Shown in pieces: positions 14,222 through 21,492 of a stretch of 36,553 nt of DNA (its first letter is position 1; each line of letters opens with the position of its first letter). A program made the translations under genes and the position numbers. The notes under the pieces are model-generated. The model did not search any database, was not told the DNA's origin, and saw nothing but the letters and a program-made list of their open reading frames with translations. Source of the stretch: Thermoleophilaceae bacterium (GTDB lineage: Bacteria > Actinomycetota > Thermoleophilia > Solirubrobacterales > Thermoleophilaceae); NCBI GenBank assembly GCA_030446485.1, contig JAUJNF010000004.1, forward strand, positions 160,086-196,638, read 5' to 3'.

Positions 14222-15484
14222 CTAATCGAGCGGGTTGAAGAGCAGGCCGGTGGGAACCTTGGGGTAGAAGAAGGTGGACTTCGGCGGCATCGACTCGCCG
14301 GCCGCGGCCACCTGGCGTACCTGCTCGACCGGCGTCGGCCGCATGAAGAAGGCGGCGTCGGCCGAGGCCTGCTCGATCGCCTCACGCGCCGTGGCGAAGT
14401 CCTTCGCGTAGTCGAGCCCGCGCTTGTGCGAGATGTCGTCCTCAGACATGCCGAGCGCCCCGCGAAGCACGAGGGCCTCGAGCACCGCGGTGTCGAGCCT
14501 CCGGTAGGCGTTCGAGCGGTCGGGCATCGCCGCGGCGGCCGTCGCCTCGTCCTTGAGGGTCAGGCGGTAGGGCTGCTTGTGGAAGCTGTCGGCGTAACCC
14601 ATCACCACCCCGGCGGCGTCGGCCGGGGGCTGCGCGGCCTCGAAGCCCACCTGCTCCACCTCGAAGCTGCGCAGGAGGGCGTCCCGGATGGCGCGCTGCT
14701 TCGGCTCGTCGAGCCCTGTGAGCATGCGGTGCGTCGGGAAGATGGTCAGGCCCGGGTCGGAGAGCGACACGAGGAGCATGAGCACGTAGCGGTGCTCACC
14801 CTCGCCGCCGATCTCCTCGGCGTAGAGCCGGGCCGTCTCGTAGCGGTGATGGCCGTCGGCGATCAGCAGCTCGCGGCCCTCGAGCGCCCGCTTGACGCCT
14901 GCGATGGCCGACTCGTCCTCGACGCGCCACAGCTGGTTCACCGTGCCGTCGTCGTCGGTCACCGTCGCGTAGGGGTCCGCCGCGGTGTGGGGCTCGAGGG
15001 CCGCCCACCCGGCCTGCTCGGGATCGGCGTAGAGGCTGAAGACGGGGGAGAGGTTCGCCCGGGTGGCACGCGTCAGCCGTAGGCGGTCCTCCTTCGGACC
15101 GGGGTGGGTGCGCTCGTGCGGCCGGATGCGGCCCTCGCCGTAGTCCTCGATCCGAACGCGGCAGAAGAAGCCCCGGCGGGTGAGGGTCTCACCGCCGCCC
15201 GGCACCGTGTACTGCTGGCTGAGGGCCCAGACCGTCGGCTCCCGCTCGCGCGTGACCACGCCCTGCTGGCGCCAGGCCTCCAGGGTGGTCTCGGCGCGCT
15301 GGTAGGGGTCGCCGCCGTCGCCCTCGGGGAGGTCGATCTCGACGACGTTGAACGGGCTGCGGGCGGCGAGAGCGGCGCGCAGGTCGGCGTCGATGACGTC
15401 GTAGGGCGGAGCGGCCACCGCCTGGAGCGACCCGACGGCGCTCAGTTCGTACCGGAGGGCCGTGAGTGGTCGGATCTCGGCCAT
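14222..15484 (-). CDS. DUF1015 family protein
   Basis: 420 residues of the widespread DUF1015 family, whose biochemical function is not established to my knowledge. Diagnostic strings are the N-terminal RPLTALRYE followed by VAAPPYDVIDADLRAALAAR and NVVEIDLPEGD. GRIRPHERTHPGPKEDRLRL, ADGHHRYETARLYAEE (a His-rich motif resembling ParB/sulfiredoxin nucleotide sites) and the end TFFYPKVPTGLLFNPLD follow. Start ATG 15484; TAGGGT is found nine bases upstream. The gene is 32 bp upstream of the adenosyltransferase on the same strand. Homologues often sit beside serine/phosphoserine genes, which are absent here. Confidence 0.9.
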   Translation of the reverse strand: MAEIRPLTALRYELSAVGSLQAVAAPPYDVIDADLRAALAARSPFNVVEIDLPEGDGGDPYQRAETTLEAWRQQGVVTREREPTVWALSQQYTVPGGGETLTRRGFFCRVRIEDYGEGRIRPHERTHPGPKEDRLRLTRATRANLSPVFSLYADPEQAGWAALEPHTAADPYATVTDDDGTVNQLWRVEDESAIAGVKRALEGRELLIADGHHRYETARLYAEEIGGEGEHRYVLMLLVSLSDPGLTIFPTHRMLTGLDEPKQRAIRDALLRSFEVEQVGFEAAQPPADAAGVVMGYADSFHKQPYRLTLKDEATAAAAMPDRSNAYRRLDTAVLEALVLRGALGMSEDDISHKRGLDYAKDFATAREAIEQASADAAFFMRPTPVEQVRQVAAAGESMPPKSTFFYPKVPTGLLFNPLD

Positions 15485-15493
15485 CGGCCGGAG

Positions 15494-15499
15494 ACCCTA
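15494..15499 (-). promoter_or_regulatory. -10 box of leaderless DUF1015 gene
   Basis: TAGGGT on the minus strand, nine bases before ATG 15484. Confidence 0.4.
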
Positions 15500-15515
15500 G
15501 CCAGCGGGCGGGCGG

Positions 15516-16079
15516 CTACCCGCGGGCGCCGAAGTTGTTCACGTAGGTGGCGGCGTTCGACACGCCGCGCCGGGGCGCGCCGCGCACGATGCCGATCCCG
15601 ATCTCCTCGAAGCGCCGGTTCAGGATGTTGGCCCTGTGGCCGGGGCTGTTCATCCACATGCGGACGATTGAGATGGGGGTGGCGAGCGAGTCACTGCCCC
15701 AGGCGATGTTCTCGGCCACGGTCCAGGAGCTCGTGCTCGCCCTGATGTAGTCGGTGCGCAGGATGCGGTCGACCATGTCGGCGCCGCCGGGGGAGTTGTG
15801 CGAGAAGTAGTCGCGGCGGACCATGTCGCTGGCGTGGCGCGTGGCTGCCTCGGCCAGGCGGGCGTTGTGGCGCAGGTTGCGCATGCCGCGCTGGCGGCGC
15901 TCGGCGTTCACGAGGCACAGGGTGGCGTCCCGCACCGTGCCGGTGGAGGTGGAGTTCGGGTTCGAGTAGGCGCCGGGGCACCGGGCCGCGGAGGCCGGGG
16001 AGGGCGCGAGGGCCGTGGCGAGGAGCGCGCAGGCGACGAGCGTGCGCAGCTTGGTGGTGAGTGACGTCCGTGGCTCCAT
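15516..16079 (-). CDS. Secreted CAP-domain (SCP/PR-1-like) protein
   Basis: 187 residues. A Sec signal peptide is clear: basic TTKLR, hydrophobic TLVACALLATALA, then SPASAAR with cleavage likely after ASA (~31). The mature part is a CAP domain: LVNAERRQRGM, LAEAATRHASDMVRRDYFSH (His), AENIAWG, MWMNSPGHRANIL (second His) and FEEIGIGIV. Cysteines at ARC and LCLV could form a disulfide. CAP proteins act outside the cell and some bind lipids or cell wall. It is divergent from the tRNA-Pro fragment. ATG 16079 begins just before the signal sequence. Confidence 0.9.
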   Translation of the reverse strand: MEPRTSLTTKLRTLVACALLATALAPSPASAARCPGAYSNPNSTSTGTVRDATLCLVNAERRQRGMRNLRHNARLAEAATRHASDMVRRDYFSHNSPGGADMVDRILRTDYIRASTSSWTVAENIAWGSDSLATPISIVRMWMNSPGHRANILNRRFEEIGIGIVRGAPRRGVSNAATYVNNFGARG

Positions 16080-16152
16080 TGCACGGGTGGTTTCGGGGTT
16101 TCGGCGGGGCCTCTTGAGCCCGCGGCCGCGGTGGTGGACGCTTACTGGACAT

Positions 16153-16179
16153 CGGGGCGTGGCGCAGCCTGGTAGCGCG
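16153..16179 (+). repeat. 27-bp copy of the 5' half of tRNA-Pro
   Basis: Identical to 16727-16753. It covers the 5' acceptor strand, D arm and base 26 and stops exactly where the anticodon stem would begin. Flanking bases on both sides differ from those of the complete gene. No 3' half follows, so this copy is not a functional tRNA. Confidence 0.85.
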
Positions 16180-16337
16180 GGGGGCTACGGGGCCGAGTGC
16201 GGTTGGGCATTCTGGGACGCCGGCGTAAGGACCTGGCACGGTCCCGCGTAAACGTGCTGCTCGCGAGCGTTACAAGTGAGCAAAATTGCTGCAAATCGCG
16301 GATTTTTCGGCCGATGGGCGGCTACCCTTCATCAACG

Positions 16338-16804
16338 ATGAAGCGGTGCTCGAAATGCGGAATTGCGAAGCCTTCGACGACTTCCACCGCTACCGGGATG
16401 GGCGGCAGCGGTGGTGCAAGACTTGCCGCAAGGCCTACGACGCCGCCTACCAGCGGAAGTACGGACACCGCCGCCGCGGTCGACCGCGGAACAGAGATCT
16501 CGAGTTCGACGCCAGGTATGCCGCGCTGAAAGAGGGGCCCTGTGCGGATTGCGGCAGGGCGTATCACCCGGTGGCTATGCAGTGGGACCACCTGCCCGGG
16601 GCTGATAAGCGGGGCGACGTCGGCGCTTTAAGTCTCGTGAGACAGCGGGCGGTGATTCTCGAGGAGATCGCCAAGTGCCAACTCGTGTGCGCAAACTGCC
16701 ACGCATTGCGTACCCTTCAGCGGCGACGGGGCGTGGCGCAGCCTGGTAGCGCGCCTCTTTTGGGGAGAGGAAGTCCTCGGTTCGAATCCGGGCGCCCCGA
16801 CTAA
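16338..16804 (+). CDS. HNH endonuclease-like zinc protein, probable N-terminal frameshift
   Basis: The frame ending at 16804 encodes an HNH-like nuclease: KYGHRRRGRPRNRDLEF, a CADC zinc knuckle, VAMQWDHLPGADKRGDVG with the WDH active-site motif, and CQLVCANCHALR with the second Cys pair and the final His. Its natural N-terminus, MKRCSKCGIAKPS with a CxxC knuckle, begins at ATG 16338 in a different frame. One missing T near 16371-16374 would join them into KPFDDFHRYRDGRQRWCKTC. So the gene is probably frameshifted, or the base was miscalled. TACCCT nine bases before ATG 16338 supports that start. The frame has no stop of its own and reads through the tRNA-Pro gene to TAA at 16802. Similar HNH proteins are seen next to tRNAs in other actinobacteria (from memory). 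Confidence 0.65.
16711..16716 (+). promoter_or_regulatory. Possible -10 box for the intact tRNA-Pro
   Basis: TACCCT lies 10 nt before the tRNA, inside the HNH coding sequence. The 9-mer TACCCTTCA also occurs at 16323-16331, just upstream of the HNH ATG. Confidence 0.35.
16727..16800 (+). tRNA. tRNA-Pro (anticodon TGG)
   Basis: Full cloverleaf. Acceptor stem CGGGGCG/CGCCCCG with discriminator A; D arm GCGC/GCGC; anticodon stem CCTCT/AGAGG around TTTGGGG, giving anticodon TGG; T arm with TTCGAAT. CCA is not encoded. The 5' half is duplicated 574 bp upstream. It lies inside the open frame of the HNH gene. Confidence 0.95.
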
Positions 16805-16939
16805 GCAAGCGACGACTGGCGAGCTGGCCCCTGCGACCACAACCGTGCTCGTCGGCGATGAGTTCCGCCCGGTCAGACGATCTTAGGGCTACAGGCAACC
16901 ACCAGGCGCCGTCGCACCGGGGCGCGGATAGGAGGCAGC

Positions 16940-17317
16940 ATGGGCCAGCCGGTCATTCACTTCGAGATCCTCGGCAAGGACGCCGCCAGGACGCAGCAGT
17001 ACTACTCGGAGCTCTTCGGGTGGGAGATTCAACCCCTGCCCTTCGAGAACCCAACCCAGTACGGAACCATCGAGCGCGACGACAACACGAACGCCGAGGG
17101 TGTCGGGATCGGCGGCGGCGTCGGCGGCGCGCCCGACGGTCACTCCGGCCACGTCACCTTCTACGTGGAGGTACCCGACGTGGCGGCCGCACTCACGAAG
17201 GTCGAGAGCCTGGGCGGCACGCGCACGATGGGGCCGGACCAGGTGCCGGGCGGTCCCGTGATCGGGCACTTCCGGGACCCCGACGGCAACACCGTCGGTG
17301 TCGTCCAGGCCGAGTAG
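16940..17317 (+). CDS. VOC family (glyoxalase/bleomycin resistance-like) protein
   Basis: 125-residue single-module VOC protein. It has the paired beta-alpha-beta-beta-beta units: VIHFEILGKDAARTQQYYSE, then GHVTFYVEVPDVAAALTKVE and GHFRDPDGNTVGVVQ. His in VIHFEIL and the Glu-equivalent near the C-terminus are candidate metal ligands, though the terminal position reads VVQAE. The subgroup (LFGWEIQP, GGVGGAPDGHSGHVTFYVEV) resembles 27-kDa antigen/CFP30B-type modules, whose substrates are unknown. ATG 16940 follows AGGAGGCAGC, a clear ribosome binding site. It is convergent with the YjbR gene. Confidence 0.85.
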   Translation: MGQPVIHFEILGKDAARTQQYYSELFGWEIQPLPFENPTQYGTIERDDNTNAEGVGIGGGVGGAPDGHSGHVTFYVEVPDVAAALTKVESLGGTRTMGPDQVPGGPVIGHFRDPDGNTVGVVQAE

Positions 17318-17335
17318 CTCGTCACGCGCCGCCAC

Positions 17336-17368
17336 GCCACCGGAGCGGAGCGGGCGCTCCGGGGTGGC
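17336..17368. terminator. Strong GC hairpin between convergent genes
   Basis: GCCACCGGAGCG and CGCTCCGGGGTGGC pair with a two-base bulge around a 7-nt loop, within the 56-bp gap between the VOC and YjbR genes. There is no T tract, so it would be a hairpin-only, possibly bidirectional, terminator. Confidence 0.45.
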
Positions 17369-17373
17369 CGGCG

Positions 17374-17763
17374 TCAAGGCAACTCGTCGAGGTACGCCTT
17401 GGCGATCCGCTTGGGAGCACTGGCCAGCCAGGCTTCCACGATCACCTCGTCCAGGTCGTCGACAGTGATCGGATCGAGACGCACGAGTATCGCCGGGTAC
17501 CCGTCGAAGTGGGGGGTCGTGAAGAAGACGTCCGCGTCGTCGGCGAGCAGCGCCTCCTTCGCCGCGAGGTGCTCCACGCGGGCGCCCAGGATCGGCCCGG
17601 CAGGCGCGTCCTCGCCGAGGGCGTCGCGGTCCGATCTGCGCAGCGGGCGCTCCCACACGAACAACGTGTCCTTTACGCGCCATTGAGGGAGGTCGCGCGA
17701 CGAGCGCTCGCTCGTCTCGGGCAGCGCGAGAGCTATCTGGCGCACGTCCTCCCAGGTCGCCAT
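17374..17763 (-). CDS. MmcQ/YjbR family protein
   Basis: 129 residues of the YjbR fold. The N-terminus ATWEDVRQIALALPETSER is the family hallmark. FVWERPLRRSD, FFTTPHFDGYPAILVRLD and LDEVIVEAWLASAPKRIAKA match the rest. The fold resembles double-wing DNA-binding domains, but no function is established. ATG 17763 is preferred because TAGAGT ends seven bases upstream; an ORF extension to 17802 lacks family similarity. It is separated from the chrA stop by only 35 bp on the same strand. Confidence 0.88.
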   Translation of the reverse strand: MATWEDVRQIALALPETSERSSRDLPQWRVKDTLFVWERPLRRSDRDALGEDAPAGPILGARVEHLAAKEALLADDADVFFTTPHFDGYPAILVRLDPITVDDLDEVIVEAWLASAPKRIAKAYLDELP

Positions 17764-17770
17764 TGCGCTC

Positions 17771-17776
17771 ACTCTA
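17771..17776 (-). promoter_or_regulatory. -10 box of leaderless YjbR gene
   Basis: TAGAGT on the minus strand, seven bases before ATG 17763. Confidence 0.5.
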
Positions 17777-17798
17777 GGGTCGTCTGCCCGGCCAATCC

Positions 17799-18992
17799 TC
17801 AACCGAAGGCGACCAGCCCGACGATCGCTGCGCCGGCCACCAGCGCCGGCTCCGGCACCTTCATTCGCTTCTGGAGCAGCAGCGCCAGTGCGACCACCGC
17901 GATCGCCACCGACCCCGTGGTCTCGATCACCTGACCGCCGATCACGATCCCGGCGCCCGCGATGGCACCGGCCGCCGCCGCGGTGGCCCCTTTGACGAAG
18001 CCCTGCAGGCGCGGATGCCGCTCATGGCGACGAATGAACCCGCCGGGCACCACGACGAACAGGTACACCGGGAGGAAGACCGCCACCGTGGCCACCACCG
18101 CGCCGGTCAGCCCATAGACGAGGTATCCCGCGAAGGTGGCCATGATCACGACGGGTCCGGGGCTGATCAGGCCCATGGCCACGGCGTCCACGAACTGCTG
18201 CTCGGTCAGCCAGCCGCGGTCGTCGACGAGGCCCTCGTGCAGGAACGGGACGATCGCAAGCCCCGAGCCGAACGTGAACGCCCCGGCCTTGACGAAGAAG
18301 AGCGCGAGCGAGCCGAGCGACGCGCCCGAGCCGGTCAACGCGAGACCGTTGACGACCGCCGCCAGGCCGATGGGCGACACGCTGGCCGCGCCGCGCAGGC
18401 GGGGCAGGCCGCCCCCGTAGTAGACGGCCCCGAACGCACCCGCGGCGAGAAACAGCCACACGATCTCGGCGCCGGCGATGGCCGTGACCCCGCACAGGAC
18501 GGCGGCGATCCCCCACAGCACCGGATCGGCCTTGTTCGTCGAGCGGGCGAGCTTGTAGGCGGCGATCGCGATGATCGCGAGCACCGCTGGACCGACGCCC
18601 AGGAAGACGTCGTGCACCCAGTCGAGCCCCTGGTACTCCGCGTACAGGACGGCGACCGCGGTCACGATCACGAACGGCGGGAGGATGAAGGGAAGGGCCA
18701 CCGCAAAGGCCCCGCGCGCGCCGGCGTGCAGGTATCCAAACCACATCGCGGCCTGGGCGGCGAGGGGGCCGGGCATGGTCTGCCCGACGGCCAGCGCCTG
18801 CTGGAACTCCGCTTCGGTGAACCAGCGGCGCTCCTCCACGAGGTCCCGCTGCATGTAGCCCACCAGGGCTATCGGCCCCCCGAAGCCGCTGCCGCCCAGC
18901 TTGGCGAAGTACCGGACGAGCCCCGTGAGTGTCCGCTCGCCATGGCGAGCGGACAAGGGCGCGACCTCTGCTGTGGCGGCGTGCCCTTCCAT
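17799..18992 (-). CDS. chrA: Chromate transporter, ChrA family (bidomain)
   Basis: 397-residue polytopic membrane protein with two CHR repeats, the long form that exports chromate. Repeat 1 has FAKLGGSGFGGPIALVGYMQ, then LVEERRWFTEAEFQQALAVG and TMPGPLAAQAAMWFGYLHAG. Repeat 2 has FFVKAGAFTFGSGLAIVPFL, then GWLTEQQFVDAVAMG and ISPGPVVIMATFAGYLVYG. About ten to twelve hydrophobic helices are seen. ATG 18992 is preferred to an upstream GTG at 19025, which adds an Arg-rich stretch. No ChrB regulator is adjacent, and many ChrA-family members in soil bacteria are not tested for chromate, so sulfate-like anions are an alternative. Confidence 0.9.
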   Translation of the reverse strand: MEGHAATAEVAPLSARHGERTLTGLVRYFAKLGGSGFGGPIALVGYMQRDLVEERRWFTEAEFQQALAVGQTMPGPLAAQAAMWFGYLHAGARGAFAVALPFILPPFVIVTAVAVLYAEYQGLDWVHDVFLGVGPAVLAIIAIAAYKLARSTNKADPVLWGIAAVLCGVTAIAGAEIVWLFLAAGAFGAVYYGGGLPRLRGAASVSPIGLAAVVNGLALTGSGASLGSLALFFVKAGAFTFGSGLAIVPFLHEGLVDDRGWLTEQQFVDAVAMGLISPGPVVIMATFAGYLVYGLTGAVVATVAVFLPVYLFVVVPGGFIRRHERHPRLQGFVKGATAAAAGAIAGAGIVIGGQVIETTGSVAIAVVALALLLQKRMKVPEPALVAGAAIVGLVAFG

Positions 18993-19098
18993 GCGCCGGC
19001 GAGTATGGCGGCCGGGCGCGGACACACGAGGCCCGCTCCGGCGGCGGCGTTCGGCGGGCGCACGGCGCCTGGTGCGCGGCCTAACCTGATGGGTGTCC

Positions 19099-19172
19099 GC
19101 CCCTGTAGCTCAGTGGATCAGAGCGAGGAGCTTCTAACTCCTAGGCCGCAGGTTCGAGTCCTGCCGGGGGCG
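19099..19172 (+). tRNA. tRNA-Arg (anticodon TCT)
   Basis: Acceptor GCCCCTG pairs with CGGGGGC (one G-U), discriminator G. Anticodon stem AGGAG/CTCCT around CTTCTAA gives TCT. T loop TTCGAGT. CCA is not encoded. A lipoprotein start codon lies only two bases after the 3' end. Confidence 0.95.
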
Positions 19173-19174
19173 CT

Positions 19175-19711
19175 GTGTACCGCGCGCTGACCGCAGCGGT
19201 CGTGGCTCTGGCCCTCCTTGTTCCCGCCTGCGGCGGGGGTGGCGGCGGCGAAGCAGACGACCGCCAGGCCGAGGGATCGGCGTACACCGTCTCCCTCCCC
19301 GAGGGCTGGCGCGACAGCACCGACGATGAGGCTGCCGATGAGGTGCCCATCAAGTTCGACCGGCTGTTCACCGGCGATCGCGTGGAGGGCTTCACCGTCA
19401 ACGTCAACGTGATCCGTGAACCGAAGCCGGACGCCGACATCGAGGAGATCGTCGCAGCGGGGCAGAAGCAGCTCGAGGCCGGCTTCGGCGCCACGGACCT
19501 GAGCCCCCCGGATAAGCGCGAGCTGGATGAAGACCCGGCGTTCGCGTACACCTATGCCCTCGACCAGGGCGAGAGGACCCTGCGCGGCGAGCAGGTCGTT
19601 GCCGTGCACGAGGACCGCCTGTTCACCGTGACCCTCACCGCGCCGGCGGAGGCCTTCGAGGAGCAGGAGCCGGAATTCCGGGAGATCCTCGACTCCTGGG
19701 ACTGGAAGTAG
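19175..19711 (+). CDS. Secreted lipoprotein of unknown function (LpqN/DcrB-like)
   Basis: 178 residues. Lipoprotein signal peptide: YRAL, hydrophobic TAAVVALALLVPAC with C19 as the lipidated residue, then a Gly linker and acidic region. The mature domain (YTVSLPEGWRDSTDDEAADE, VEGFTVNVNVIREP, RLFTVTLTAPAEAF, FREILDSWDWK) resembles the LpqN/PsbP-like fold seen in actinobacterial lipoproteins. Specific function is unknown. GTG 19175 begins two bases after tRNA-Arg, so the two must share a transcript. RNase cleavage at the tRNA 3' end would create a nearly leaderless mRNA. Confidence 0.8.
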   Translation: MYRALTAAVVALALLVPACGGGGGGEADDRQAEGSAYTVSLPEGWRDSTDDEAADEVPIKFDRLFTGDRVEGFTVNVNVIREPKPDADIEEIVAAGQKQLEAGFGATDLSPPDKRELDEDPAFAYTYALDQGERTLRGEQVVAVHEDRLFTVTLTAPAEAFEEQEPEFREILDSWDWK

Positions 19712-19769
19712 CGGGTCAGCGAGCCTCGCCCGCGGCGGCGGAGCGCTCTAGACCGTCCGCCTAGCGCTT

Positions 19770-19775
19770 TAATGT
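19770..19775 (+). promoter_or_regulatory. -10 box of leaderless epimerase gene
   Basis: TAATGT, six bases before ATG 19782; TTTAAT at 19768-19773 overlaps it and is an alternative. Confidence 0.5.
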
Positions 19776-19781
19776 GCCGCC

Positions 19782-20750
<969 letters not shown>

Positions 20751-20767
20751 CCGTGTCGGCCCGCGCA

Positions 20768-20773
20768 TAGACT
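20768..20773 (+). promoter_or_regulatory. -10 box of leaderless small gene
   Basis: TAGACT, seven bases before GTG 20781. TAGACTCCG is identical to the box at 8025-8033. Confidence 0.5.
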
Positions 20774-20780
20774 CCGCACC

Positions 20781-21044
20781 GTGGGTAGCGCGGAGGCCAA
20801 GAACCTGGAGGCTATCTCGAAGGCGATCGACCAGCACAACGGGACTTGTGAGTACCCCGCTGTGGCCATCGAGCTCAACCCCTTCGAGATCGAGCGCCTC
20901 GGCTGGGACACGATCCGCGGCCTCCCGATCAGGCCCGAGCCGGCCCTCGGCACCGGGGCGTTCAGAGTGGTGTGCGGACGTGGTGAAGAGCTGCCGTCCG
21001 AGACGGTCGAGGCCGTGGCCGAGGAGCTGGTGCCGGTCCGCTGA
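20781..21044 (+). CDS. Small protein of unknown function
   Basis: 87 residues, no signal peptide or membrane helix. Notable segments are KNLEAISKAIDQHNGTCEYP, VAIELNPFEIERLGWDTIRG and a C-terminal acidic helix (PSETVEAVAEELVPVR). It looks like a compact alpha/beta domain with two cysteines (CEYP and VVCGRG). No family is recognised. A leaderless start with TAGACT and normal codon use support coding. It lies between the epimerase and tRNA-His on the same strand. Confidence 0.65.
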   Translation: MGSAEAKNLEAISKAIDQHNGTCEYPAVAIELNPFEIERLGWDTIRGLPIRPEPALGTGAFRVVCGRGEELPSETVEAVAEELVPVR

Positions 21045-21103
21045 GGCGCCGCGTGCAGGGGTCGCTCCGGACCCGGCTCACTGCTACGGTCCCAGGCGCG
21101 CTT

Positions 21104-21177
21104 GGTGGGCGTAGCTCAGTTGGTAGAGCTCCTGGTTGTGGTCCAGGCGGTCGGGGGTTCGAGTCCCCTCGCTCACC
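21104..21177 (+). tRNA. tRNA-His (anticodon GTG)
   Basis: The extra G(-1) at 21104 faces discriminator C 21177, the hallmark of tRNA-His. Acceptor GTGGGCG/CGCTCAC (one G-U). Anticodon stem CCTGG/CCAGG around TTGTGGT gives GTG. T loop TTCGAGT. No encoded CCA. Confidence 0.96.
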
Positions 21178-21184
21178 TCTCAAG

Positions 21185-21208
21185 AAAGCCCTGCTAAGGC
21201 AGGGTTTT
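21185..21208 (+). terminator. Rho-independent terminator after tRNA-His
   Basis: AAAGCCCTGC, loop TAAG, GCAGGGTTTT: a 7-bp GC stem (last pair G-T) extended by A-T pairs and a T run. It begins 8 nt after the tRNA. The symmetrical A/T ends would also work on the minus strand. Confidence 0.85.
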
Positions 21209-21444
21209 CGCGTTGGGGCCGGACCTGCTCCGCGAGCGCCATGGTACACCGCCGTGGGTCTGACCTTAAGGCGCTCGAGCGCGCCGCGCGCCCGGTCCCG
21301 GGCGGAAGCGGGGTACGCCATGTCGGTCGCGAAGATCGTGGTCCGGACGCCGGCGTCTTCGAGCGCCGTGCACGACTTGACGACCGCGACTGCCGTGCCA
21401 CCCGTTCGGCGGCTCAGCTACGGCACGACGTGGAGCACATTCAA
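21209..21444 (-). pseudogene. Remnant of a family 4 glycosyltransferase (N-terminus)
   Basis: On the minus strand a TTG at 21444 opens NVLHVVP, then an in-frame TAG (21420-21418), then LSRRTGGTAVAVVKSCTALE and DAGVRTTIFATDMAYPASAR. This is the N-terminal half-site of GT4 enzymes (strand, GG loop, long helix, second strand). The TAG stands where Tyr is common (VVPYLS). Similarity fades by about 21240 and sequence ends at the tRNA-His terminator, so the catalytic C-terminal domain is gone. TACTGT seven bases before the TTG looks like a surviving leaderless promoter. It is divergent from the methyltransferase-like gene. Confidence 0.6.
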
Positions 21445-21479
21445 GCGGCGAACAGTACGAAACGCCCGCGGCCGGTCGA

Positions 21480-21485
21480 TAAGGT
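21480..21485 (+). promoter_or_regulatory. -10 box of leaderless methyltransferase-like gene
   Basis: TAAGGT, seven bases before GTG 21493; it decides between this start and the GTG at 21484, which overlaps the box. Confidence 0.5.
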
Positions 21486-21492
21486 GGCGGCT

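Larger units (their letters stand above)
16153..16800 (+). mobile_element. Putative HNH cassette inserted in tRNA-Pro
   Basis: An HNH endonuclease gene in the same orientation as the tRNA lies between a 27-bp duplicate of the tRNA 5' half and the complete tRNA gene. The arrangement is what insertion after base 26 would leave if the element carries its own copy of the 5' half and so rebuilds a full tRNA. TACCCT at 16711-16716, 10 nt before the intact tRNA, could supply a new promoter. No integrase is visible inside. The element boundary could be 16180-16753 instead. Confidence 0.5.

Noticed and set aside
16153..16226. A second complete tRNA-Pro
   Set aside because: After base 26 the sequence cannot form an anticodon stem, T arm or 3' acceptor strand.
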